Position numbers and translations under genes: made by a program
The notes under the pieces: generated by a model
Seen by the model: only the letters and a program-made list of their open reading frames with translations
What the model was told of the DNA's origin: nothing
The model's database searches: none
In this document: positions 34,614 through 43,494 of the stretch, in pieces
Layout: each line of letters begins with the position of its first letter
How positions within the stretch are numbered: position 1 is the stretch's first letter
Assembly (NCBI GenBank): GCA_004297985.1
Contig: SCRA01000087.1
Coordinates: forward strand, 50,002 to 114,001
DNA length: 64,000 nucleotides
Origin: a bacterium
GTDB taxonomy: Bacteria; Vulcanimicrobiota; Vulcanimicrobiia; Vulcanimicrobiales; SCRA01
Direction of reading: 5' to 3'

Positions 34614-35267
34614 TTACACGACCAGCACGATAAGCCCAGTCACGGTCAAAGCAATCGCCCACACCAGATCGAAGTTGAGCCAACTCGTCCGCAGGAGGCG
34701 TAGACCGAGTCGCTCGTAGACCAGCAGAGCCACCAGAACCGTGACGACCAGATAACCGAGCGAATGGACGCCGGCCGTCACGATCCAAGGAGCATGGCTC
34801 GGCGTGGCGACCATGTGGCCCATCTCCATGGAGCCAGCGGGTCCCATGGCACGGTCCGGCAGCAGGACGGGGAGCAGCATGAGACCTGCGCCGTGCCCCG
34901 TCGCCATCAAGAACGCCCAGAGCGTCAATCCCGAGAATCCAACGCGCATGCCGACCCAGCGCGGATGGCGCGCGCGCACGAGGCGGTACACCCCAAAGCC
35001 GACCAGCAGAATAGCGGCTGCTACTTTGAAGCGCTCATACGACAGGCTCGGCGCGGCGTACTGCGCAAGCGCGACGACCAGAGCGATCGCCGCAGCATGC
35101 CCGAGGGTGATCGGCACGATCGACAGCAGCACAGCCCGTCTGCTCTTCTCTTGCAGGCCAAGCGCCACGGCGAAGAGCCATCCCATGCCGGGATTGATAC
35201 CATGGTAGCACCCCAGCATGAAGACGACGCTCCACATCCAGAGGGCATTCACGTCTTGATGGTTCAA
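34614..35267 (-). CDS. Polytopic membrane protein upstream of SBP56
   Basis: 217 residues with about six hydrophobic segments. It opens with FMLGCYHGINPGMGWLFAVAL, a Cys/His/Gly/Met-containing segment like those of cytochrome-biogenesis or nickel/cobalt permease-like proteins, and carries a Met/His-rich loop (AMGPAGSMEMGHMVATPSHAP, about 140-160) that could bind copper. Transcribed 35 nt before the SBP56 gene. Copper delivery to that protein or export of its product is inference. Confidence 0.7.
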   Translation of the reverse strand: MNHQDVNALWMWSVVFMLGCYHGINPGMGWLFAVALGLQEKSRRAVLLSIVPITLGHAAAIALVVALAQYAAPSLSYERFKVAAAILLVGFGVYRLVRARHPRWVGMRVGFSGLTLWAFLMATGHGAGLMLLPVLLPDRAMGPAGSMEMGHMVATPSHAPWIVTAGVHSLGYLVVTVLVALLVYERLGLRLLRTSWLNFDLVWAIALTVTGLIVLVV

Positions 35268-35308
35268 CCACCCGCGATATCATGCCTAGGTGGCGGGCGC
35301 TGCGCCCT

Positions 35309-36187
35309 TTAGTAGCGCTTGGCGGCGGCAGCCTCGCGCGTGCGCTGGATCATCTTCAGCGAGCGCTCGTAGTCACGCAGCGCGATGCCGAGGTAAAGCG
35401 TGTCGATGATCGAGAGCTGGGCCAGCCGGCTGGTCATCGCGTCGCTGCGGAACGCCGTCTCCTTAGCCGCCGTAAAGAGCTTGATGTCGGCCACCTTCGT
35501 GATCGGCGAGGTGGCGCGGTGCGTCAGGCAGATCGTGGTGGCCCCGTTGTCCTTGGCATGACGCAGCGCCTCCACGACGTCGCGCGACGCGCCGGTGTGG
35601 CTGATGCCGAAGACCACGTCCCCAGCTTGCAGGAGCGATGAGGACATCGCCATCAGATCGGAATCGACCAACGCCACCGCGGAGATGCCCAGCTTCATGA
35701 ACTTATGGTAGGCATCGTAGGCCAATGGTCCGCTTCCGCCGATGCCGTAGCACTCGACGCGACGCGCCCCGGCGATCGCCGTGACGGCGCGCTCCAACTC
35801 CTCATCGGAGAGGACCTCGATGGTATCGCGCAGTGCCTGCGCGTTGGCCTGGAACACCTTGGTCTTGATCGTGCGTAGGGAGTCGGTCGGGACGATCTCC
35901 TCGTAGATCGAGTTCACCGGCCCCACCAAGTCCCGGGCCAGCATGATCTTGAACTCCTGGTACCCCTTGTAGCCGATCTTCTGGCAGAGGCGTACCACGG
36001 TGGACTCGCTGGTCTGGGTACGCTCGGCAAGTTCCGTAACGGTGAGGTGGATCAGCTCCTCGGCATGTTTGAGGATGAAATCCGCAACGCGTTGCTCGGC
36101 GGTGCGCAACGACGAATAGGTGCCTTGAATGCGCACGAAGCATCCGGGAACGTTGATGGCTTCGACGGGCCGTTCGACCACCTTCAT
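35309..36187 (-). CDS. MurR/RpiR-family transcriptional regulator
   Basis: 292 residues from the ATG at 36185-36187. N-terminal HTH (about 20-75: LRTAEQRVADFILKHAEELIHLTVTELAERTQTSESTVVRLCQKIGY, split over two helices) and a C-terminal SIS domain (about 120-270) with YGIGGSGPLAYDAYHKFMKLG and GISHTGASRDVVEALRHAKDNGATTICLTHR. SIS domains bind phosphosugars such as MurNAc-6P. Last gene of the accDA-ftsB operon, 59 nt after the S1-like gene; a link to muropeptide sensing is an inference. Confidence 0.9.
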   Translation of the reverse strand: MKVVERPVEAINVPGCFVRIQGTYSSLRTAEQRVADFILKHAEELIHLTVTELAERTQTSESTVVRLCQKIGYKGYQEFKIMLARDLVGPVNSIYEEIVPTDSLRTIKTKVFQANAQALRDTIEVLSDEELERAVTAIAGARRVECYGIGGSGPLAYDAYHKFMKLGISAVALVDSDLMAMSSSLLQAGDVVFGISHTGASRDVVEALRHAKDNGATTICLTHRATSPITKVADIKLFTAAKETAFRSDAMTSRLAQLSIIDTLYLGIALRDYERSLKMIQRTREAAAAKRY

Positions 36188-36246
36188 GGTGTTAGGGCTT
36201 CGGTCTCCCCGTCCTGCGCGCCTGGTCGACGGTACGGCGGCGGCGC

Positions 36247-36621
36247 TCAGGGGTGCTCCGGAAAGCGTTCTGCCCGCTTGGATTTCCGGCGCAAGTGGCG
36301 CTCGAAGGCGGGTGCCTGGTCGGGCCGCTCCCACTCCTGCGTCTGCTTGAGGTACTCGGCGATCTTCCGCTCGAGATCCGGATTTACCAAGACCGGAACG
36401 CCCTCGGCGGCGGGTTGAAGCGACTCCTCGTCTTCCACCAATGCCACGGCAAGGCGCCCGCCTTCGCCGATCGCGGCAAAGCGCCGCGGACGCCGATCGA
36501 GCAAGGCACGGCGGTAGGCTCCCTCGCGTCTCTGAACGTCACCCGCCAGAGCCGCCGCCAAGTGTCCACCACGCAGGCGCACCGTGGCACCGAACGCATT
36601 GAGGTTGATGACCGTCCCCAC
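36247..36621 (-). CDS. S1-like RNA-binding fold protein
   Basis: 124 residues from the GTG at 36619-36621. The opening VGTVINLNAFGATVRLRGGHLAAAL looks like the first strands of an S1/OB domain, and the rest is helical and basic (KIAEYLKQTQEWERPDQAPAFERHLRRKSKRAERF). No ATG exists in frame; the frame stays open upstream into ftsB, but the ftsB stop at 36632 and the GTG 8 nt later are typical of coupling. A general stress S1 protein (GSP13/YugI-like) or a translation factor is possible. Confidence 0.7.
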   Translation of the reverse strand: MGTVINLNAFGATVRLRGGHLAAALAGDVQRREGAYRRALLDRRPRRFAAIGEGGRLAVALVEDEESLQPAAEGVPVLVNPDLERKIAEYLKQTQEWERPDQAPAFERHLRRKSKRAERFPEHP

Positions 36622-36631
36622 GAGGGGCGCA

Positions 36632-36943
36632 TCAGGGGCTGACAGCGTGGTCCCCCTGCAAATAGATGATCTCCTCGCGCGGGCGCACGAGGTGGAGCTC
36701 GTCGTGGATTGCCGGGACGGCGCCCTCCGGCGTCTGGAGACGGCGAATCCGTACGCGCAGGCGCGCGTTGTCGGCCACCAGTTGCGCACGCTCAGACCGC
36801 GCCGCGGCAACGCGATGGGCCAAATCGAGATTCAAGGCAACGGCATGCGAGAACTGAGATCCGACCAGGACGAGCAGGGTGAGGCCCGCAGCCAGCGAGG
36901 CCACGCGCGCCACCAGCCGCCCCCATCGGTGCGCCGTCTTCAC
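36632..36943 (-). CDS. ftsB: FtsB/DivIC-type septum formation initiator
   Basis: 103 residues from the GTG at 36941-36943, which overlaps the accA stop by 4 bp (GTGA). One membrane segment at about residues 12-32 (ARVASLAAGLTLLVLVGSQF) followed by a coiled coil with Leu/Val heptads (DLAHRVAAARSERAQLVADNARLRVRIRRLQ) and a short Pro-rich end, which is the FtsB/DivIC layout. It bridges the divisome proteins FtsQ and FtsL. Its place inside an acetyl-CoA carboxylase operon is unusual. Confidence 0.85.
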   Translation of the reverse strand: MKTAHRWGRLVARVASLAAGLTLLVLVGSQFSHAVALNLDLAHRVAAARSERAQLVADNARLRVRIRRLQTPEGAVPAIHDELHLVRPREEIIYLQGDHAVSP

Positions 36944-37923
36944 GTCGCTCCCCGCACCATCCGCTCGTTCTCTTCCTGCCAAGAGCCGATATGGCGGTAC
37001 TTGGCGTAGCGTTCCTCCAGGACGCGCTCGATCGACAGCACGCCCAAGGCATCGAGGGCACGCCCTTGTTCGCGCAGCAGCGACGCCACCGTGGACTCGA
37101 CGTCGCGATGGGCGCCGCCCACCGGCTCCGCGACGATCTCGTCGATGATGCCCAGACCCTTGAGGTCGCCGGCGGTGAGCTTCAGGCGAGCGGCGGCCTC
37201 TTCGGCCTTGCTCGCGTCCTTCCAAAGGATGGCGGCACAGCCCTCGGGGCTGGCGATAGAGAAGATCGCATGCTCCAGCATGATGATCCGGTCGCCGACA
37301 CCAAAGGCCAGCGCGCCGCCCGAACCGCCCTCGCCGATGACCGACGCTACGACGGGCACGCGTACTTTGGTCAACTGGAGAATGCACTGCGCGATCGCCT
37401 CCGACTGGCCGCGCTCCTCGGCCCCGATACCGGGATCGGCCCCTGAAGTGTCGATGTAGGTGATGATCGGTAACGCGAACTTCTCGGCCATGCGCATCAG
37501 CCGCAGGCCCTTGCGATACCCCTCGGGGTGCACCATGCCGAAGTTGCGCCGCACGTTCTCCTTGGTGTCACGCCCCTTTTGTTGAGCAAGCACCATCACA
37601 CGCCGTCCGCCCAGCCGCCCGACGCCGCCGATCACCGCCGCATCATCGCGAAAGGCACGGTCGCCATGGAGCTCCACGAATTCGTCGAGCGCCGCGATGA
37701 AGGCGGTAGCGCGCGGGCGCATGGGGTGGCGCGCCATGTGCACCTTCTGCCACGCCGTCAAGTTCCCGAAGATCTCACGCTGGAGCGAGGCGCACTTCTC
37801 TTCGAGCGCGCGGATCTCGCTCGTGAAGCTGGCTTCGGGATGCTGCTCGCTCAAACTCTTGAGGTCGCCGATGCGCTGCTCGAGCTCCAGCAGCCCCTTC
37901 TCCCGCTCGACGATCACGTTCAC
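36940..37923 (-). CDS. accA: Acetyl-CoA carboxylase carboxyltransferase subunit alpha
   Basis: 327 residues: N-terminal helical part, then the crotonase-like carboxyltransferase core with PMRPRATAFI, DRAFRDDAAVIGG, GHAERGEP-equivalent ITYIDTSGADPGIGAEERGQSEAIA and SVIGEGGSGGALAFGVGDRI. Partner of AccD. Makes malonyl-CoA with biotinylated AccB. Overlaps accD by 4 bp and ftsB by 4 bp. Confidence 0.95.
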   Translation of the reverse strand: MNVIVEREKGLLELEQRIGDLKSLSEQHPEASFTSEIRALEEKCASLQREIFGNLTAWQKVHMARHPMRPRATAFIAALDEFVELHGDRAFRDDAAVIGGVGRLGGRRVMVLAQQKGRDTKENVRRNFGMVHPEGYRKGLRLMRMAEKFALPIITYIDTSGADPGIGAEERGQSEAIAQCILQLTKVRVPVVASVIGEGGSGGALAFGVGDRIIMLEHAIFSIASPEGCAAILWKDASKAEEAAARLKLTAGDLKGLGIIDEIVAEPVGGAHRDVESTVASLLREQGRALDALGVLSIERVLEERYAKYRHIGSWQEENERMVRGAT

Positions 37924-38780
37924 GCGAGCACCTCGCGGCGACGGGCGCCCGGCAGGATGATCTCGAGCAACTGGATGAGCTGAGCTTTGAGTTGGTGGCG
38001 ATCGACGATCAAGTCGGCATGGCCGTGCTCGATGAGGAACTCCGCGGTCTGGAAGTCGTCGGGGAGGCGCTGGCGGATCGTCTGCTCGATCACGCGGCGC
38101 CCCGCGAAGCCGATCACGGCCTTAGGCTCCGCGATAATGATGTCGGCATCGAAGGCGAAGCTCGCGGAGACGCCGCCCGTGGTGGGGTCGGTCAGGACGC
38201 AGATGTACGGCAGGCGCGCCGCCTGCAGGCGCGTCAACGCCGCCGAGGTCTTGGCCATCTGCATCAGCGCGATCAGACCCTCCTCCATGCGCGCGCCCCC
38301 CGAGGCGGTGCAGACGATGGCGGGCACGCCGCGGCACGCCGATTCCTCGAAGAGCAGGGCGATCTTCTCCCCGACCACGGCACCCATCGTGCCGCCGCGG
38401 AAGAAGAAGTCCATGACCGCAAGGCCGACGTCGATGCCGCCCATCGAGCCGAAGCCCGCCACGACCGCCTCGATCACGCCGGACTTCTCGCGGTCGGCGG
38501 CGAGCTTCTGGGGATAGGTCTTGACGTCGGTCCAGTGCAACGGGTCGCGCGGCTCGAGGTCGGCGGCGATCTCGTGAAACTCACCGTCGATCAGCGAGGC
38601 GATGCGATCGACCGCCGGCATGCGGAAGTGGTGGCCGCAACGCGCGCAGACCAGCAAATTCAACTCGAGGTCCTTGCGGTAGAGCGTCTCTCCGCAGTCC
38701 GGACATTTGACCCAGAGGCCGGGCTCGCGCCTTTCGAGCTGGCGTTTACGGCCCCGCAGCCAATCGGTGACGGACGGCAT
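37920..38780 (-). CDS. accD: Acetyl-CoA carboxylase carboxyltransferase subunit beta
   Basis: 286 residues with the N-terminal zinc ribbon (CPDCGETLYRKDLELNLLVCARCGHHFRMPA, four Cys, shown here over 31 residues as residues 25-55 with CxxC at both ends) and the carboxyltransferase core with FFFRGGTMGAVVGEKIALLFE, CTASGGARMEEGL and VLTDPTTGGVSASFAFDADI. Forms the alpha2beta2 transferase with AccA. Its ATG lies in the stop of the upstream glycosyltransferase gene (TGATG). Confidence 0.95.
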   Translation of the reverse strand: MPSVTDWLRGRKRQLERREPGLWVKCPDCGETLYRKDLELNLLVCARCGHHFRMPAVDRIASLIDGEFHEIAADLEPRDPLHWTDVKTYPQKLAADREKSGVIEAVVAGFGSMGGIDVGLAVMDFFFRGGTMGAVVGEKIALLFEESACRGVPAIVCTASGGARMEEGLIALMQMAKTSAALTRLQAARLPYICVLTDPTTGGVSASFAFDADIIIAEPKAVIGFAGRRVIEQTIRQRLPDDFQTAEFLIEHGHADLIVDRHQLKAQLIQLLEIILPGARRREVLA

Positions 38781-39481
38781 CAGCGTGCAAACCTCGCCCG
38801 GTACATCTTGCCCAACTGCTTGAGATAGTTCACGATCTCCCGAGAGTTGAGCTTCGACTCACCGGCGACGCGATCGGTGAAGACATAGGGGATCTCGATG
38901 AACCGCCGGTACTTCGCCTTCACGACCACCTCGAGGCCGATCTTGAAGCCGATCGGATCGAGATCGACTCCGTCGAGCGCGCTGCGGCGCACGAGGAAGA
39001 AGCCGCTGGTGATGTCCTTGACGCGCGTCAACGGGCGCGCCATCCAGCAGGCGACGAGACTGGTTACCTTACGACGCCACGGCCAGTTCCTGATACCGCC
39101 TCCACGCACGTAGCGGCTGCCGATCGCCAGATCGTACTCGCCGGAGGCAATCGCCTGCGCCATCTTGGGCAGGATCGTCTCGTCGTGGCTGAAGTCGGCA
39201 TCCATCGCACCGACGATCTCGGATGCTGGACGCGCAAACTTCCAGCCGTCGATCACGCCGCTGGAGAGTCCCATCTTCCCCGGACGATGGAGGCAGCGCA
39301 CCGGCAGTCCTTCCCGCTCGAGCCGGTCGACGATTGCCCCCGTGCCATCCGGCGAGTTGTCGTCGACGACGACGATCTCGCCGTCGAGACCCGCGCCTTG
39401 GAAGACCTCCGTGAGTCGGCGGACCAACTTCTCGATGCCGGCGGACTCGTTATACGTGGGGACGACGATCGAAAACTTCAA
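38780..39481 (-). CDS. Polyprenol monophosphomannose synthase-type glycosyltransferase (GT2)
   Basis: 233-residue GT-A fold enzyme. VVPTYNESAGIEKLV (residues 6-20), the DD motif in VVDDNSPDGTGAIVD (about 38-52) and DADFSHDE (about 94-101) match DPM1/Ppm1-type transferases that move mannose from GDP-mannose to undecaprenyl or decaprenyl phosphate. The end of the protein (YLKQLGKMYRARFAR) lacks the extra transmembrane domain of longer members. First gene of the operon that runs through accD. Sugar and acceptor are not certain. Confidence 0.88.
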   Translation of the reverse strand: MKFSIVVPTYNESAGIEKLVRRLTEVFQGAGLDGEIVVVDDNSPDGTGAIVDRLEREGLPVRCLHRPGKMGLSSGVIDGWKFARPASEIVGAMDADFSHDETILPKMAQAIASGEYDLAIGSRYVRGGGIRNWPWRRKVTSLVACWMARPLTRVKDITSGFFLVRRSALDGVDLDPIGFKIGLEVVVKAKYRRFIEIPYVFTDRVAGESKLNSREIVNYLKQLGKMYRARFAR

Positions 39482-39558
39482 ATAGCCTGCCTCGGGTAAC
39501 GCACGGTATCTCTCGTAGATACGTCATGCGCAGGGCGGAATCCCCGTGGGGGAAGGAG

Positions 39559-40293
39559 TTACAGTTCGCCGCGCAGCGCATACAGCGCCGCCATCAGCAC
39601 GAGCGCCGCCGTCTCGGTGCGCAGGATGCGCGGGCCCAGCGAGATGAGATGCGCCCCGGCGACGCGAGCCTGCTCGGCCTCGCGCTGTGAGAGACCCCCT
39701 TCTGGGCCTACGATCACCAATAGGCGGCGCCCCGCGCCGATCTCATCGAGCCGCTCGCGCAGCGGCCGCGGCTCGGCCAACTCCCAGGGCATCAGCACGG
39801 CATCGTGCGCTGCGCCCAGCGTCAGCACCGCATCCAAATCCAGAGGGGCGGTGACCTCGGGAACGTACCCGCGCCCACATTGGAGCGCCGCACTCTTGGC
39901 GAGCCTCCGCCAACGTTCCACCTTGCCGTCGCGCCCCTCGGGGCGCGCTACGGTACGCTCACTCACCAGCGGAACGATGCGCCGCACGCCCAATTCGACG
40001 GCCTTCTCGACGACGAAGTCCATCTTCTGACCCTTGGGGATGCCCTGCGCGAGCGTGATCGCCAGGCTCGCCTCGCGCTGCCCCTCCTCGAGCGCAGCCG
40101 TCAGCTCTACCTCCACGCGATCACGCCCCACCTCGCGAACGATGCCTGTGAAGCGGCGACTGTGCCCGTCGAGGATCTCTACTCGATCACCGGGGGCGGC
40201 GCGCAGGACGCTGGTGAGCTTGTACGCATCGGCGCCGGTGAGCCCCGCGCGTTGCCCGACCTCGAAAGCCCCTTCGACGAAAAAGCGATTCAC
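39559..40293 (-). CDS. rsmE: 16S rRNA (uracil-1498-N3)-methyltransferase
   Basis: 244 residues from the GTG at 40291-40293 (overlaps prmA stop by GTGA). It starts [26 protein letters not shown], then the PUA-like part, and the SPOUT knot with SALAQGIPKGQKMDFV, VSERTV, LLVIVGPEGGLSQREAEQA and LGPRILRTETAALVLMA. Methylates U1498 in the 30S decoding centre. The rsmE-prmA pairing is common. Confidence 0.93.
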   Translation of the reverse strand: MNRFFVEGAFEVGQRAGLTGADAYKLTSVLRAAPGDRVEILDGHSRRFTGIVREVGRDRVEVELTAALEEGQREASLAITLAQGIPKGQKMDFVVEKAVELGVRRIVPLVSERTVARPEGRDGKVERWRRLAKSAALQCGRGYVPEVTAPLDLDAVLTLGAAHDAVLMPWELAEPRPLRERLDEIGAGRRLLVIVGPEGGLSQREAEQARVAGAHLISLGPRILRTETAALVLMAALYALRGEL

Positions 40294-41138
40294 GGTATCC
40301 CGGCGCGAAAGCGGAGACTCACCCACTCGCCGTCGCCGCGGCGCACCGGGCTGCGCAGCCCCAGCGCTGCAAGTGCCTGGACCACCTCTCCCTCGCGCTC
40401 CCCCACGATGCCCGCGAGCAGGAGCACGCCGCCGGGCTCCATCAGCGCGCGCAACGCCGGCGCCAGGCCGAGGATGATATCGGCGGTGAGGTTTGCCACG
40501 ACCACCTGCGCCGCAGGGGCGCCGGCAAGGTCGGCGGAGATACGCTCGACGCGTACTCGCTGGGCCAAGCCGTTACGACCGGCGTTCTCGCGCGCGGCAC
40601 GCACCGCCACAGGATCGACATCGCAGGCATAGACGCGCCGCGCGCCCAGCATCGCGGCGGCGAGAGCCAAGATGCCGGAGCCCGTGCCGACGTCCGTGAG
40701 CGTGCGGCCCGTGAGGTCCATCTCCTGGAGGTGGAGCAGGCACCCGCGCGTCGTGGGATGGAGTCCCGTGCCGAAGGCTTGGCCCGGGTCGATCTCTACG
40801 ACCGCGCGTGCGGGCTCACGGAAGGCCGCTCGCTCCCAGGACGGGACGATCGCGATCTCGCCGATGCGCTGGGGGCGGAAGTGCTCGCGCCAGGCATCGC
40901 CCCAGGCAACATCGTCCACGGGTGCGACGCTCGCGGTGGCCCTCGGAACGGCGGCGGCGATGGCGGTACGCAACGCCTCTGCGCTCTCTCGCTCGTCTTC
41001 AGAGAACCATGCGCGCAGAGTCGGCGGCTGCTCCTCGATCGCCGTACCGCGCAGCGCATGCGCGCAGGCCAAAGCTTCGACGATCGCGAGATCCGCGGGC
41101 GTCTCCACGCGGACGGCGACCTCGATCCAGAGGGTCAC
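40290..41138 (-). CDS. prmA: Ribosomal protein L11 methyltransferase
   Basis: 282 residues. SAM-binding motifs: [18 protein letters not shown] (about residue 150), [22 protein letters not shown] and [18 protein letters not shown]; the [12 protein letters not shown] and [19 protein letters not shown] loop is PrmA-specific. Trimethylates L11. Overlaps dnaJ by 4 bp and rsmE by 4 bp. Confidence 0.93.
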   Translation of the reverse strand: MTLWIEVAVRVETPADLAIVEALACAHALRGTAIEEQPPTLRAWFSEDERESAEALRTAIAAAVPRATASVAPVDDVAWGDAWREHFRPQRIGEIAIVPSWERAAFREPARAVVEIDPGQAFGTGLHPTTRGCLLHLQEMDLTGRTLTDVGTGSGILALAAAMLGARRVYACDVDPVAVRAARENAGRNGLAQRVRVERISADLAGAPAAQVVVANLTADIILGLAPALRALMEPGGVLLLAGIVGEREGEVVQALAALGLRSPVRRGDGEWVSLRFRAGIP

Positions 41139-42274
41139 TCGACGCCGAACGCGTCCTTCACGCGCTCGAAGAAGCCCTTCTCCTCCTCCACCTGATCGCC
41201 GCCGGCACGCGCGAACTCCTCGAGAATCTCGCGCTGGTGCTTGGTGAGCTTGCGAGGCACGACCACGTTGGCGTGCACGAGCAAGTCGCCGAAGCCGCCG
41301 CCGCGCACGCTGGGCATTCCCTTGCCGCGCACGCGGAAGACGGTCGCCGTCTGCGTGCCCGGCGGGACGTGCAGCGTGGTTGGCTCGCCGGCCAGCGTGG
41401 GGATCGTCACGTCGCCGCCGAGCGCCGCCTGCGGAAAGGTGATGGGTGCGAAGAGCGTGAGATCGAGGCCGTCGCGCTTGAAGAGCTCGTGCTCGGTGAC
41501 GCTCAAGTATACGTAGAGATCACCGGGCTGACCACCGCGAACGCCGGCCTCGCCGCTCCCCGCGATGCGGATACGCGAGCCGTCATCGACGCCGCCAGGA
41601 ATGTGCACCGCGATCTTACGCTCTGTCTCCACGCGGCCGCGCCCGTGGCAGGCCGTGCACGGTGAGAGAATGATGCGCCCCTCGCCTCCGCAGCGGCTAC
41701 ACGGAGCAGCGGTGACGAATTGGCCCAGCGGTGTCGAGCGCACCTGACGCATCTGGCCGCTGCCGCCGCACTGAATGCAGGTCTGCGGTTTGGTGCCGGG
41801 AGCGCAGCCGCTACCTTCGCAGGTAGCGCACTGGCCGAGATGGCTATAGGATATCTCGCGCTCGACGCCGGTGTAGGCTTCTTCGAGCGTGATCTCGAGA
41901 TCGTAGCGCAGATCGCTGCCGCGTTGGGGCCCGCCGCGCGAACGCCCCTGTGTGCGCCCGCCGCCGAAGAACATGTCGAAGATCTCGCCGAATCCCTCGC
42001 CGGCGAACGGCCCGAAGTCGCCGGCGTTGCCGAAGCCGGGGCCGCCGGCGCCGTTGCCTACGGTGCCGTAGCGATCGTACTGCTCGCGCTTCTGGGCGTC
42101 GGAGAGGACTTCGTAGGCCTCGTTGATCGCCTTGAAATGCTCGCCCGCATGAGCCTTGTCCTCGGCCACGTCGGGGTGATACTTGCGCGCCAACTGGCGG
42201 TAGGCGCGCTTGATCTCGCTCTCGGAGGCGCCGCGCGGGACGCCGAGGACCTCGTAGTAGTCACGGGTGGGCAT
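41135..42274 (-). CDS. dnaJ: Chaperone protein DnaJ
   Basis: 379 residues from the ATG at 42272-42274. J domain residues 4-70 with HPD in [15 protein letters not shown]; Gly/Phe-rich linker ([28 protein letters not shown]); four CxxCxGxG zinc motifs ([36 protein letters not shown]) at about 150-215; C-terminal substrate-binding domains. Follows hrcA by 17 nt. The HrcA operon normally also includes grpE and dnaK, which are not here. Confidence 0.96.
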   Translation of the reverse strand: MPTRDYYEVLGVPRGASESEIKRAYRQLARKYHPDVAEDKAHAGEHFKAINEAYEVLSDAQKREQYDRYGTVGNGAGGPGFGNAGDFGPFAGEGFGEIFDMFFGGGRTQGRSRGGPQRGSDLRYDLEITLEEAYTGVEREISYSHLGQCATCEGSGCAPGTKPQTCIQCGGSGQMRQVRSTPLGQFVTAAPCSRCGGEGRIILSPCTACHGRGRVETERKIAVHIPGGVDDGSRIRIAGSGEAGVRGGQPGDLYVYLSVTEHELFKRDGLDLTLFAPITFPQAALGGDVTIPTLAGEPTTLHVPPGTQTATVFRVRGKGMPSVRGGGFGDLLVHANVVVPRKLTKHQREILEEFARAGGDQVEEEKGFFERVKDAFGVE

Positions 42275-42291
42275 GCGGATAGGGCTCGATT

Positions 42292-43380
42292 CTACGGCAG
42301 CTCGACGTCGGTGAGGTGTTGGCTGAGGTTGTCGGCGGTCGCCGCGATGAGGGCCATCATGCGCCCGTACGGCATGCGCCGCGCGCCCAGAATCGCAAGC
42401 ACGCCTAGGGAACGATCGCCCATGCGATAGGGGATCGCCACGAGGCTGCACTCGCTCACGTCCTCCAACTCGAGCTCGCCGCCGATGCGCACGGAGGGCG
42501 TCGACTCCCCACGCTCGATCGAGTCGAGAACCACATTGTACAACGTGCGCTGCTCTTCGACTAGATCGAGGATGGAGCGCAGTTTCTTGAAGTCGCGAAA
42601 CTCCGGCTGATCGAGAAGATGCTGGGCGCCGCCGAAGAGGATACGCCGCTCCTCGGGGCGCCGCGCATGCGCGAAGCCGGCGATGATGCCGTCGATCAGC
42701 GAAGCATGGAGCGGGGGCTCTGTCTCGGCCAGCGCATCCGCGACGGCCGCACGATCGAGCTCGGCAAGCAGCTTGCCGGAGAGGCTCCGGTTGAGGGCAT
42801 TGGAGGCACGCGTCAACTCATCGGGATCCACGTCGACCAAAGGCTCGATCACGTGCTGCTCGGCCACGCCCGCCGTCGTCACCGCCACCATGAGCACGGA
42901 GCGGTCGGCCAGCCAGATCAATTGAAGATGGCGGAAGGTCTGGCGATCCCTGCTTGGCGCCACCACCACCGCGAGGTTCTGCGAGTACTGGGAAAGCAGC
43001 CGCGTAGCCTGCTCGACGATCTCGTCGATGGCTCGCCCTGCGCGGGCGAACTCGATGCGCAGACGATCGCTCTCTTCACTTGCCAAACTCTCGGTGGGCA
43101 TCAAACGGTCGACATAGGTGCGGTAACCGGTGTCCGAAGGGACGCGGCCCGCCGAGGTGTGGGGCTGAACCAGGTAGCCGCGCGCCTCCAGTTCGGCCAT
43201 CTCGTTCCGTATGGTGGCAGAGCTAACGCCGAGATTGTATTTCTGGGTCAGGGTGGCCGACCCCACCGGCTCCGCCGTCGCGATATACTCGTAGACGATG
43301 GTCGTCAGGATATACGCCTTGCGCTTGTCCAGCTCGGGCCCGCGCGGCAGAGATTCCGGCACGATCCTCTTAGCACTCAC
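42292..43380 (-). CDS. hrcA: Heat-inducible transcription repressor HrcA
   Basis: 362 residues from a GTG (43378-43380). Winged helix with [58 protein letters not shown] pattern over residues 33-90, then the GAF-like domain and the tail region IGILRRMP-like ([22 protein letters not shown]). Represses class I heat-shock genes by binding CIRCE. A CIRCE operator covers its own start codon. First gene of hrcA-dnaJ-prmA-rsmE. Confidence 0.95.
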   Translation of the reverse strand: MSAKRIVPESLPRGPELDKRKAYILTTIVYEYIATAEPVGSATLTQKYNLGVSSATIRNEMAELEARGYLVQPHTSAGRVPSDTGYRTYVDRLMPTESLASEESDRLRIEFARAGRAIDEIVEQATRLLSQYSQNLAVVVAPSRDRQTFRHLQLIWLADRSVLMVAVTTAGVAEQHVIEPLVDVDPDELTRASNALNRSLSGKLLAELDRAAVADALAETEPPLHASLIDGIIAGFAHARRPEERRILFGGAQHLLDQPEFRDFKKLRSILDLVEEQRTLYNVVLDSIERGESTPSVRIGGELELEDVSECSLVAIPYRMGDRSLGVLAILGARRMPYGRMMALIAATADNLSQHLTDVELP

Positions 43381-43396
43381 TTTCCCAGACTGCTAG
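43370..43396. promoter_or_regulatory. CIRCE operator (HrcA binding site)
   Basis: TTAGCACTC-N9-GACTGCTAG. The left arm is perfect and the right arm matches the CIRCE consensus GAGTGCTAA at 7 of 9 positions. It lies over the hrcA start codon (GTG 43378-43380) and the predicted transcription start, so HrcA bound here would block both initiation and early elongation. Confidence 0.85.
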
Positions 43397-43400
43397 CGAG

Positions 43401-43429
43401 AGGCTACCACGCGCAAGGCCGCGCGTCAA
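43401..43429 (-). promoter_or_regulatory. Housekeeping promoter for hrcA
   Basis: Minus strand TTGACG (-35, 43424-43429) and TAGCCT (-10, 43401-43406) are 17 bp apart. Start expected near 43394, inside the CIRCE element and about 15 nt before the hrcA start codon. Confidence 0.6.
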
Positions 43430-43443
43430 GAACATGCATGAAT

Positions 43444-43469
43444 GAGGGCCGTCCAAACGGGCGGCCCTC
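43444..43469. terminator. GC hairpin downstream of acs
   Basis: An 11-bp stem (GAGGGCCGTCC with CGGGCGGCCCTC across an AAAC loop, one G-T pair). It sits 25 nt after the acs stop on the minus strand and before the hrcA promoter; U tail is poor (ATTCATGC on the minus, CTTTC on the plus), so termination is likely but not certain. Confidence 0.55.
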
Positions 43470-43494
43470 TGCTTTCGTCCGGCCGCTCAGGCGG

